Of a DNA stretch of 64,000 nt, positions 39,775 through 47,379 are shown in pieces. The translations under genes and the position numbers were made by a program. How positions within the stretch are numbered: the first letter of the stretch is position 1; each line of letters begins with the position of its first letter. The notes under the pieces are model-generated. The model ran no database searches and was not told the DNA's origin. It saw only the letters and a program-made list of their open reading frames with translations. This DNA comes from Granulosicoccus sp036478595 (GTDB taxonomy: Bacteria; Pseudomonadota; Gammaproteobacteria; Granulosicoccales; Granulosicoccaceae): positions 1 through 64,000 of the forward strand of contig JAZGEF010000052.1 of NCBI GenBank assembly GCA_036478595.1, read 5' to 3'.

Positions 39775-41433
39775 TTACATATTCGGATAGTTCGGCCCGC
39801 CGCTACCTTCTGGTGTTACCCACGTAATATTTTGGCTAGGGTCCTTAATGTCGCAGGTTTTGCAGTGAATACAATTTTGCGAGTTGATTTGAAAGCGCGG
39901 CTTGTCGTCTTCGATAATCACCTCATACACACCCACTGGGCAATATCGCTGTGCCGGCTCGGCGTACATCGGCAAGTTAACGTTAATGGGAATATCCGCG
40001 TTGGCCAAGGTTAAATGTACAGGCTGATTCTCTTCATGGTTGGTGCCAGATAAAAATACAGAAGAAGGCTTATCAAAACTAATTACGCCATCTGGCTTGA
40101 GGTAGTCGATTGGCTTGCAGTCATCGACCTTTTTCATTGCGTCGTGATCAGTGGTGTTGTCTTTTAGTGTGAAGGGTAGTTTTCCACGAAAGATGTTTTG
40201 ATCGATAAAGTTAAATGCACCGCCAAGGTAGGTGCCAAACTTATGCATGGCTGGGCCAAAATTACGCGATGCACGGAGCTCTTCACCAGCCCAGCTTTCG
40301 CGGAAGTCGCGGTTGTAGCTATTGAGCTCAGTAGTTGATGATTCACTATTAGCTAAGGCCTTGGCCAGTGTTTCAGCTGCAACCATGCCGGACTTCATCG
40401 CTGTATGCGTGCCCTTGATTTTTGAAAAGTTAAGCGTGCCCGCATCGCAACCCACAATCAGTGCGCCAGGTAAGCTCATGCGGGGCAGGGAATTCATGCC
40501 ACCTTTGGTAATGGCACGAGCGCCATAGCTAACACGCTTGCCGCCTTTTAAGTGGCTTGAAATAAGTGGGTGATGTTTGAATCGTTGGAATTCATCAAAC
40601 GTACTTAGGTATGTGTTTGAGTAGTTAAGGTCGATGATCAAACCTACCACGACTTGGTTGTCGTTTAAGTGATACAAGAAAGCACCGCCACTGGAGCTAG
40701 ACTCTGACAGTGGCCAACCCGTGCCGTGAATCACCAGGCCAGGCTTGCTTTTAGCCGGGTCGATATCCCATAACTCTTTTAGGCCAATGCCGTAGTGCTG
40801 CGGGGAGCGATTGCCGTCAAGTGAAAATTGCTTGATTAGCTGTTTACCTAAATGCCCACGGCAACCTTCGGCAAATACGGTATAGCGAGCGTGTAGTTCC
40901 ATGCCTGGCTCATGGCTGTCTTTGGGTTTGCCGCTTTCATCCAGCCCCATATCGCCAGTGGCAACACCTTTTACGCTGCCATCTTCGTTGTATAGGATTT
41001 CTGCCGCGGCAAACCCTGGGAATATTTCAACGCCCTGTTCTTCGGCTTGCTCTGCAAGCCATCGAGTGAGGTTACCCAAACTCACAATGTAGTTGCCATC
41101 GTTGTGCATGGTTTTAGGTGCGAACATATTCGGCACTTTAAGTGCGCTTTGCGCGCCTGTGAAGAAGTAGATCTCATCTGTCGTGACCGGTGTATCCATT
41201 GGAGCGCCCATTTCTTTCCATTGTGGGAATAGCTCATCCAGTGCTTTTGGCTCAACGACCGCACCTGATAGAATGTGCGCGCCAACCTCTGAGCCTTTTT
41301 CCAAAACCACGACGCTAATTTCTTGCTCGTTCTCTTTGGCAATCTGCATCAAGCGGCACGCGGTGGATAAGCCTGCTGGGCCTGCGCCAACAATGACTAC
41401 ATCAAATTCCATGGATTCACGTTCTGTACTCAT
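39775..41433 (-). CDS. Electron transfer flavoprotein:ubiquinone oxidoreductase
   Basis: Membrane-associated flavo-iron-sulfur enzyme (552 residues, like the human and bacterial proteins) that oxidises ETF and reduces ubiquinone. The FAD site VVIVGAGPAGLSTACRL is at the N-terminus; GAHILSGAVVEPKAL and FAEGCRGHLGKQL are conserved; the C-terminal ferredoxin domain has CPVGVYEV and NCIHCKTCDIKDPSQNITW, giving four Cys for a 4Fe-4S cluster, with the usual GGPNYPNM end. It is read opposite to etfBA and stands alone, but completes the electron route from the acyl-CoA dehydrogenases of this window. Confidence 0.95.
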   Translation of the reverse strand: MSTERESMEFDVVIVGAGPAGLSTACRLMQIAKENEQEISVVVLEKGSEVGAHILSGAVVEPKALDELFPQWKEMGAPMDTPVTTDEIYFFTGAQSALKVPNMFAPKTMHNDGNYIVSLGNLTRWLAEQAEEQGVEIFPGFAAAEILYNEDGSVKGVATGDMGLDESGKPKDSHEPGMELHARYTVFAEGCRGHLGKQLIKQFSLDGNRSPQHYGIGLKELWDIDPAKSKPGLVIHGTGWPLSESSSSGGAFLYHLNDNQVVVGLIIDLNYSNTYLSTFDEFQRFKHHPLISSHLKGGKRVSYGARAITKGGMNSLPRMSLPGALIVGCDAGTLNFSKIKGTHTAMKSGMVAAETLAKALANSESSTTELNSYNRDFRESWAGEELRASRNFGPAMHKFGTYLGGAFNFIDQNIFRGKLPFTLKDNTTDHDAMKKVDDCKPIDYLKPDGVISFDKPSSVFLSGTNHEENQPVHLTLANADIPINVNLPMYAEPAQRYCPVGVYEVIIEDDKPRFQINSQNCIHCKTCDIKDPSQNITWVTPEGSGGPNYPNM

Positions 41434-41494
41434 GTGCTCGACTCACTATCTTGTGTATTGACTAGGTATTAAAAATTAAGCTAAAAAATATGTT

Positions 41495-42901
41495 CTAAAA
41501 CGATTCAAGATTAAGAAGATCAGTGGACTTTCCTTTTTTGGCTAATTTCACTTTGGCACCTAGCTCTGATTTAATGCGTTTAGCTAGCACTTTCTGTGAC
41601 CTTGGTTCGCCGTGAACCAGTAGCACAGGTGGGCGTGATTCAAAACTGCTGTACCACTGCATCATGCCTTCTTGGTCAGCGTGTGCGGACAAGCCACCTA
41701 AGGTATGTATTTGCGCTGCAATCTTAACTTTCTCGCCCCATAATTTCAGGTAAGGCTCTCGATCAACCAATCGACGCCCTGGCGAGCCTGGTGCCTGGTA
41801 GCCGGCGATAATGATATGGCATTCCGGGCGCCACAAATTGTGCTTTAAGTGATGCCTGATGCGCCCGCCATTGCACATACCGCTTCCTGCAATAAATATT
41901 CCGCCAGAGTCCATCTTGTTGAGCTCCATAGATTCCTGAGGAGATTTGGTAAAGCGTAAATTGGGCATTGCGAGCGCTGATCCGTTTTCCTCATAGAACA
42001 TAGCGGCATCCTTGTCATAAAGATTCGTGTGTTTCATGTAAATTTCTGAGGCTTCGATAGCCATTGGGCTATCTAGGAAAATTTTCCACCGATCCAAACC
42101 CCACTCTTTGAAGTTGCGCGCAAACATATAGAGGATCATTTGGCTACGTCCGACCGAGAAGGCTGGGATCAGAATGTTGCCGGGGCTATTTTTCACAGCC
42201 TCCGCGATGGCATGTACTTCTTCGGCGGTGTCAGACCAATCACGATGTGTGCGATTACCGTAAGTGCTTTCCATCAGTACAAGATCAGCTTTTTTCAAAT
42301 GTGTGAAATCACGCAGGATAGGTGAGTCCCTATGGCCAAGATCTCCACTAAAAACAACAGTGCGTTCTTGCCCGGCTTCATTTAATTTGAGCTCAACCAT
42401 AGCTGAACCGAGAATGTGCCCGGCATCAAACAAGGTAATACTAATGTTATCTGTTATCTTAACGCTCTGTTCATATTGCGTGGTGCGAAATCGATTAAGC
42501 GTTTCGCTGACGTCTTCCTTGGAATACAATGGCGTGAGTAATGGCTTTCCCTTCCTTTTGCGTAGCTTGTTTCGGTAAGCCACGTCTCGTTCATTTAAGC
42601 TGGCAGAATCGCGCAATAGAATCTTGCATAAATCGGCGCTGGCTTCATGGGTATAAATTTTGCCGCGAAAGCCCTCTCGAATCAGAATGGGTAAACGGCC
42701 GCTATGATCGATGTGCGCATGGCTGAGCACCACGGCATCTAATGTTGCTGGATCAAACGGGAAGGGGTCGTGGTTACGTAGTTCGTCTTTGCGGCGCCCC
42801 TGAATGAGGCCGCAATCGAGCAGAATTTTGGTGTGACCCGCCTGTAGTAAATGGCAAGAACCCGTAACTTCACCGGCAGCGCCGTAACTGGTTAATTTCA
42901 T
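41495..42901 (-). CDS. MBL-fold/beta-CASP hydrolase, RNase-like
   Basis: Metallo-beta-lactamase plus beta-CASP protein of 468 residues. The start MKLTSYGAAGEVTGSCHLLQ and LLDCGLIQG are family openings; LSHAHIDHSGRLP is the zinc motif; FSGDLGHRDSPIL, MESTYGNRTH and SGMCNGGRIRHHL follow in order, and GGLSAHADQEGMMQW holds a late His-Asp. This resembles the mRNA 3'-processing/exonuclease-like group (YSH1/RNase J relatives) seen widely in bacteria as a nuclease of unproven target. Met36 of the longest frame, at 42901, matches the family start, and the longer N-terminus from 43006 does not. Confidence 0.87.
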   Translation of the reverse strand: MKLTSYGAAGEVTGSCHLLQAGHTKILLDCGLIQGRRKDELRNHDPFPFDPATLDAVVLSHAHIDHSGRLPILIREGFRGKIYTHEASADLCKILLRDSASLNERDVAYRNKLRKRKGKPLLTPLYSKEDVSETLNRFRTTQYEQSVKITDNISITLFDAGHILGSAMVELKLNEAGQERTVVFSGDLGHRDSPILRDFTHLKKADLVLMESTYGNRTHRDWSDTAEEVHAIAEAVKNSPGNILIPAFSVGRSQMILYMFARNFKEWGLDRWKIFLDSPMAIEASEIYMKHTNLYDKDAAMFYEENGSALAMPNLRFTKSPQESMELNKMDSGGIFIAGSGMCNGGRIRHHLKHNLWRPECHIIIAGYQAPGSPGRRLVDREPYLKLWGEKVKIAAQIHTLGGLSAHADQEGMMQWYSSFESRPPVLLVHGEPRSQKVLAKRIKSELGAKVKLAKKGKSTDLLNLESF

Positions 42902-43018
42902 CGTTTGTAGCTCTTTCTTCTGGCCATTTTCGTGGTTTGGGCGACCGAATGCCGGATACCCGGTAGAATATGAATTGTACACCGCTGCTCTAGCGCCTTC
43001 GCCCACTTTCTAAAGCTT

Positions 43019-45157
43019 ATGTTGCCTACTCATATACTCTACGCGACCTGCGCGCCAGGTTTGCCGCCATTGCTTGAGCAGGAGTTGCGATGTGTCGGTG
43101 CGAGTCAGGTTTCCGCCGCAGGTGCCGGGGTGCGCTTTGAAGGTACACTCGAGACTGCCTACAGTGCATGCCTGTGGTCGCGCTTGGCCAATCGCATACT
43201 GTTGCCGTTACATTCAGGGCCTGCCAAATCACCTGAAGAATTGTACGAGCTGGTGCAGCAACTTGATTGGTCAAAGCACATGGCGTTAGAGGGTACGCTG
43301 GCTGTTGATTTTTTCACCTCTCACTCCGAGATTACGCATTCACAATACGGTGCATTGAAGGTCAAGGATGCGATCGTTGATCAGTTCAGAGAAAAAACCG
43401 GATCAAGGCCCAATGTTGATCGTGATACGCCTAGCATTCGGGTCAATGTGTATCTCTACCGCAACAAAGCTCGAATCGCCTTGGATCTTTCCGGATCGAG
43501 CTTGCACCGCCGCGGCTATCGGCACCAACAAGGCATGGCTCCATTGAAAGAGAATCTCGCAGCAGCCTTGCTCATTCACAGCAAGTGGCACGAACTCGCT
43601 GCTGCTGGCGAGTGTTTTGTTGATCCGATGTGTGGCACCGGCACCTTATTAATTGAAGCTGTGATGATTGCTAGTAACAAAGCCCCGGGCATTGATCGTG
43701 GCTATTTTGGGTTTTTAGGCTGGGCAGGGCACGATGATGCACTTTGGCAAAAACTGCTTGCCGATGCGAAGGCTCAACAAATCAAACCGCATAGTGTCAT
43801 TGCGGGTAGCGATATAGATAAAAAGATGGTCAGTGCGGCCAAACTCAATCTAGAGGCTGCTGGCCTTGAAGATGTTGTATCGGTTGAAACCTTGTCTGTA
43901 ATGAAAGGCAAGAGCTCGGCGCTGAGTAAGTGTTCAGGTGGTTTGTTGTTGAGTAATCCCCCTTATGGCGAGCGCTTAGCGGGTGATGCTGAATTTTATG
44001 CAGATCTGGGGCGAGCATTGAGTGAACACTATCCTGGTTGGCGTTGTGGTTTGTTCACCGCAGACTCTGCACCTAGCCGGCATCTGGCGTTACCGCTTAA
44101 ACCTGAACTTGAGGCCGCAAATGGTGGCATCGAGTGTCATCTGCTAGCAGGGCGAGTGCCTGGCCGAAGCGCTCGCACATCAGCGGCTGCAGTCACGCCA
44201 GCAATTGATACCGCGGCATTTGCGAATCGCTTGCGTAAAAACCTCAAGGCGAGTAAATCGTGGCGTAAACGTGAAGGAATACGAGCCTGGCGCACCTACG
44301 ATGCCGACTTGCCCGAATTTGCTATGGCAATTGATGTCTATGACTGCGAGCAACGGCATGTTGTTGTACAAGAGTATCAAGCGCCTCCCACCGTTAATGT
44401 GCATATAGCACAAGAGCGCTTGGATGCAGTATGCGCCGCAATCCCACAGTTGCTAGAAGCTAACCCTGAGTGTGTGCACCTTAAAACACGGCGTCGTCAG
44501 GCAGGCAAAGAACAATATCAACGCATGTCTGAGCAAGATACGGTGGTATTTTTAAATGAAAAAGATGTCGTATATGAGCTGAACCTATCGGCCTACCTTG
44601 ATACAGGCTTGTTTTTGGATCATCGTAAGGTTCGTCGCTATGTGCAAGGCAACGTAGCGGGCAAACGTTTTTTAAATTTGTTTTCATACACTGGTGCGGT
44701 AACGGCTGCAGCCATTGTGGGTGGTGCCAGCTATACCCATTCGGTAGATATGTCTAATAAATATTGCCAATGGGCGATACGCAACGTAAAACGCAATGCT
44801 GGCGATGCTGAACAGCATCGGGTTAGCCGATCAGATGTTACAAAGTGGCTAAACGAAAACAAGCAGGAACAATATGATTTAATCTTACTGGATCCGCCGA
44901 CATTCTCAAATTCCAACAGCACCGAGGATGACTGGAACCTACAGCGCGACCACACTGCTTGTATTGATGCTTGTATGGAATTGTTAGCGCCTGGTGGCGA
45001 ACTATTATTTTCGAATAACTTCCGGCAGTTCAAGTTGGACAAAACTTGGATCGACAACAGCGATCTGTTTGTAAAGGATCGTTCGAAGTGGTCCATCGAT
45101 CAAGATTATTTTCGTAGCCCGCGCATTCATCAGTGCTGGTCTATAACAAAACATTAG
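43019..45157 (+). CDS. rlmKL: Bifunctional 23S rRNA methyltransferase RlmKL
   Basis: Fused enzyme of 712 residues (E. coli RlmKL 702) that makes m2G2445 and m7G2069 in 23S rRNA. The RlmL half has a THUMP region (about 50-155) and the N6/N2 methylase motif SNPPYGERL; VDPMCGTGTLLIEA is its SAM-binding motif. The RlmK half has LFLDHRKVRRYVQ, FLNLFSYTGAVTAAA for SAM binding and LLDPPTFSNS as the active-site block. No frameshift between halves. It diverges from the MBL gene with 117 nt between the preferred starts, and sohB follows 9 nt later. Confidence 0.96.
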   Translation: MLPTHILYATCAPGLPPLLEQELRCVGASQVSAAGAGVRFEGTLETAYSACLWSRLANRILLPLHSGPAKSPEELYELVQQLDWSKHMALEGTLAVDFFTSHSEITHSQYGALKVKDAIVDQFREKTGSRPNVDRDTPSIRVNVYLYRNKARIALDLSGSSLHRRGYRHQQGMAPLKENLAAALLIHSKWHELAAAGECFVDPMCGTGTLLIEAVMIASNKAPGIDRGYFGFLGWAGHDDALWQKLLADAKAQQIKPHSVIAGSDIDKKMVSAAKLNLEAAGLEDVVSVETLSVMKGKSSALSKCSGGLLLSNPPYGERLAGDAEFYADLGRALSEHYPGWRCGLFTADSAPSRHLALPLKPELEAANGGIECHLLAGRVPGRSARTSAAAVTPAIDTAAFANRLRKNLKASKSWRKREGIRAWRTYDADLPEFAMAIDVYDCEQRHVVVQEYQAPPTVNVHIAQERLDAVCAAIPQLLEANPECVHLKTRRRQAGKEQYQRMSEQDTVVFLNEKDVVYELNLSAYLDTGLFLDHRKVRRYVQGNVAGKRFLNLFSYTGAVTAAAIVGGASYTHSVDMSNKYCQWAIRNVKRNAGDAEQHRVSRSDVTKWLNENKQEQYDLILLDPPTFSNSNSTEDDWNLQRDHTACIDACMELLAPGGELLFSNNFRQFKLDKTWIDNSDLFVKDRSKWSIDQDYFRSPRIHQCWSITKH

Positions 45158-45166
45158 GGGAAGCCT

Positions 45167-46261
45167 GTGGCTCAACTGTTTGCAGAGTATGGAATTTTTT
45201 TACTAAAAGTGGTGACGTTCGTCATTGCCGCCATGGTGCTAATATTTTTTGCCGTTAGCATGAGTATGCGTGGCAAGCGCTCTGCATCTGTGGGTAGCAT
45301 TGAAGTGACCAAGCTCAATGATCAGCTTGAAAAGATGGAAGATGCTTTATCGTTTTCCTTGCTCGATCCTATCAATCAAAAAATGGCGCTTAAAGAGCGC
45401 AAGAAAGAAGACAAGGCTAAACACAAGCAAGATAAAATTGCGGCCAAAAAAGCGAGTAAACAACGCGGTTCAGGTGAAACTCTGGTTGAAGAGCCTCAAG
45501 CGAAGCGTGTTTTCGTTATGGATTTTGATGGCGATGTTCGCGCATCAGCAGTTGAAAACATGCGTCATGAAATTACGGCTGTCTTATCCAGCGCGACAAG
45601 TGATGATGAAGTTGTGTTGAAACTTGAAAGCGGCGGCGGCATGGTCACATCTTACGGTTTAGCTGCGGCTCAGCTTGATCGCATCCGCAGTAACAAAATA
45701 CCTCTGACAGTTTGCGTCGATAAGGTCGCCGCCAGCGGCGGTTATATGATGGCGTGTGTGGCTGATAAGTTGGTGGCGGCCCCTTTTGCCGTGGTCGGTT
45801 CAATTGGTGTGGTGGCGCAAATTCCTAATTTCCATCGCTTGCTTAAAAAGATGGATATCGATTTTGAATTATTAACGGCGGGAAAATTTAAACGAACCCT
45901 TACCTTGTTTGGTGAAAACACCGATGAGGGGCGCGATAAATTTTTAGAAGATATCGAAAAAATTCATGATCAATTTAAAAATTATGTCGATACACGACGG
46001 CCAAAGCTTGATATCGATACAGTGGCTACCGGTGAAATATGGTCCGGGCAGGACGCGGTAGATATTCAGCTGGTGGACGAGTTAGTCACCTCGGATGAAT
46101 ATCTAATGAAAGCTTGTGAAGATTCCGATGTTATATATGTCAAATACAAGGAAAAAAAGCCGCTGATGGAGCGATTTTCGGTGGGTGTTCAAAACACGGT
46201 GGACGGCGTATTTATGAAAGCATTAGATCGTGTGCTAAAAAGTCGTTGGTCAATCAGTTAA
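45167..46261 (+). CDS. sohB: SohB-like S49 family signal peptide peptidase
   Basis: Inner-membrane serine peptidase of 364 residues (E. coli SohB 349). An N-terminal membrane helix (FLLKVVTFVIAAMVLIFF) is followed by a Lys-rich linker typical of SohB, then the S49 domain. DKVAASGGYMMACVADKLVA holds the catalytic Ser in ASGGY, and AAPFAVVGSIGVV and LTAGKFKRTLT contain the family's other conserved blocks, including the general-base Lys. GTG start with GGGA site 5 nt upstream. It follows rlmKL by 9 nt. The stop TAA overlaps the stop of the small opposite-strand frame at 46258. Confidence 0.93.
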   Translation: MAQLFAEYGIFLLKVVTFVIAAMVLIFFAVSMSMRGKRSASVGSIEVTKLNDQLEKMEDALSFSLLDPINQKMALKERKKEDKAKHKQDKIAAKKASKQRGSGETLVEEPQAKRVFVMDFDGDVRASAVENMRHEITAVLSSATSDDEVVLKLESGGGMVTSYGLAAAQLDRIRSNKIPLTVCVDKVAASGGYMMACVADKLVAAPFAVVGSIGVVAQIPNFHRLLKKMDIDFELLTAGKFKRTLTLFGENTDEGRDKFLEDIEKIHDQFKNYVDTRRPKLDIDTVATGEIWSGQDAVDIQLVDELVTSDEYLMKACEDSDVIYVKYKEKKPLMERFSVGVQNTVDGVFMKALDRVLKSRWSIS

Positions 46262-46425
46262 CGCACCGCTTCAAAGTGTTGAAATCGCGCCTTTTGCCTT
46301 TCAAGAATTTTGCGCAGTAACGCACAAATCGGGTTTTGGACCGCTTGTTTGCGACAAAACCTATTCGGCGTAATCATCCCTTGAACGAGCTTTCTGCTCG
46401 TTCGTAACGTTGCGTTAGTTCTCAT
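46258..46425 (-). CDS. Small basic protein, 55 residues, hypothetical
   Basis: An opposite-strand frame begins MRTNATLRTSRKLVQGMITP and ends with RQKARFQHFEAVR. A perfect GGAGG site sits 5 nt before the ATG at 46425, which is better than most ribosome sites in this window. It is rich in Arg, Lys and Gln and has two Cys, with no membrane segment. It converges tail to tail with sohB, the two stop codons sharing TTAA. I do not recognise a family. The longer frame to 46749 has no such start signal. A palindrome GAACGAGC...GCTCGTTC lies inside the coding part. Confidence 0.45.
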   Translation of the reverse strand: MRTNATLRTSRKLVQGMITPNRFCRKQAVQNPICALLRKILERQKARFQHFEAVR

Positions 46426-46659
46426 AAAATCCTCCATCTTGGGTCGACTCAATCGCAATTTTGGCGCGGATGTGACCTGCATCAAATCGAGTAGTGCACT
46501 CAATGCCAATGCAGCTCTAAGGTCAAAAATCTCACTCCGTCTCTGAACCCGCACTCGCTTCGTCAAGATCGCCGTCGATACGTCGATAGTTTGTATCGGA
46601 TGCCCAATTACTTGTTGGGTCTTAGCCAAGCGCTCCAGGATATTGAGGATAGGAATAAC

Positions 46660-46986
46660 ATGGCAGGTATTTTTGCCAAAACGATTACTGGGCTTACATG
46701 GCGTTGCATAGCCGTGGCCTGTGCTTTTGCCTTGTTGATTTACGGGCAATGGGTTCTGAGCGATACGCGAATGTTCGGGCTTTATGCAGCGCTATGCCTG
46801 TTTGCAGTCGCTATTGTGTTCTACCAAACGAGAGCTTTGGCAGATCGTAAGCGAAACGTTGATAGCGCTATGCAGCTCGATCAATCGAGTGCTTATCGCT
46901 ATATCAAGCAGTTGAGCCTTGAGCTGGTGACATTAGAAGAAGAATATAAAACTGATGTACTCCGCCTTGAAGGCACCTGGCTGTAG
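46660..46986 (+). CDS. Small membrane protein with two transmembrane helices, hypothetical
   Basis: A 108-residue protein from the ATG at 46660 (AGGA site upstream). Helices at about 13-33 (LTWRCIAVACAFALLIYGQW) and 38-55 (MFGLYAALCLFAVAIVFYQT) are followed by a charged helical tail of about 50 residues ending in LRLEGTWL. The 23 further residues possible from 46591 are polar and have no ribosome site. It lies 33 nt before the HPt gene and on its strand, so it may belong to that signalling unit, perhaps as a membrane tether. No family recognised. Confidence 0.6.
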   Translation: MAGIFAKTITGLTWRCIAVACAFALLIYGQWVLSDTRMFGLYAALCLFAVAIVFYQTRALADRKRNVDSAMQLDQSSAYRYIKQLSLELVTLEEEYKTDVLRLEGTWL

Positions 46987-47019
46987 CTGATGCAGCTATA
47001 AGGCGATATAAAAGACACT

Positions 47020-47379
47020 ATGAATAACCATATAGACAAAAGCGCACTGCAAGCTATCGCATCTTTGCAACGCCCTGGCAAACCTGATTTGCTTGGCCGC
47101 ATTGTGGGCCTGTTTGCGAGTGATTCGCCTGCGTCCATTAGTGCCATCGTTGAGGCTGTGGAGACGGGTGATCTTGAAAGCATGCGCGTTGCCGCGCATT
47201 CGATGAAGTCTAGCAGCGCCTACCTTGGTGCTAGTCGTTTGTCTGAGCAATGCCGAAATATTGAACAGGCTGCTAGAGAGGGCAGTGAGCTTGAGTGCTT
47301 TGCGTTGGCTGAAGGTTTAGAAGAAGAGTTCGATGCTTCATTAGCTGAGCTAATGCAAATTGTTGAAAAGGCCGCCTGA
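47020..47379 (+). CDS. Histidine phosphotransfer (HPt) domain protein
   Basis: A single-domain HPt protein of 119 residues. The phosphorylated His60 lies in AAHSMKSSSAYLGA, the standard H-x-[LM]-K-[GS]-[SA]-[SA] motif, within a four-helix bundle. Stand-alone HPt proteins relay phosphate between a hybrid histidine kinase and a response regulator. Its stop overlaps by 1 nt the start of the REC-PAS-GGDEF-EAL gene, so that protein is the obvious target. There is no kinase gene in the neighbourhood; the phosphate donor must be encoded elsewhere. Confidence 0.92.
   Translation: MNNHIDKSALQAIASLQRPGKPDLLGRIVGLFASDSPASISAIVEAVETGDLESMRVAAHSMKSSSAYLGASRLSEQCRNIEQAAREGSELECFALAEGLEEEFDASLAELMQIVEKAA

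Noticed and set aside
43026..43591. Minus-strand frames inside rlmKL
   Set aside because: Shadows of a gene with strong motifs in the forward frame.
46426..46749. Extension of the small minus-strand frame to 163 residues
   Set aside because: The upstream part overlaps the plus-strand membrane-protein gene, has no ribosome site and no motif; the GGAGG site supports the short form only.
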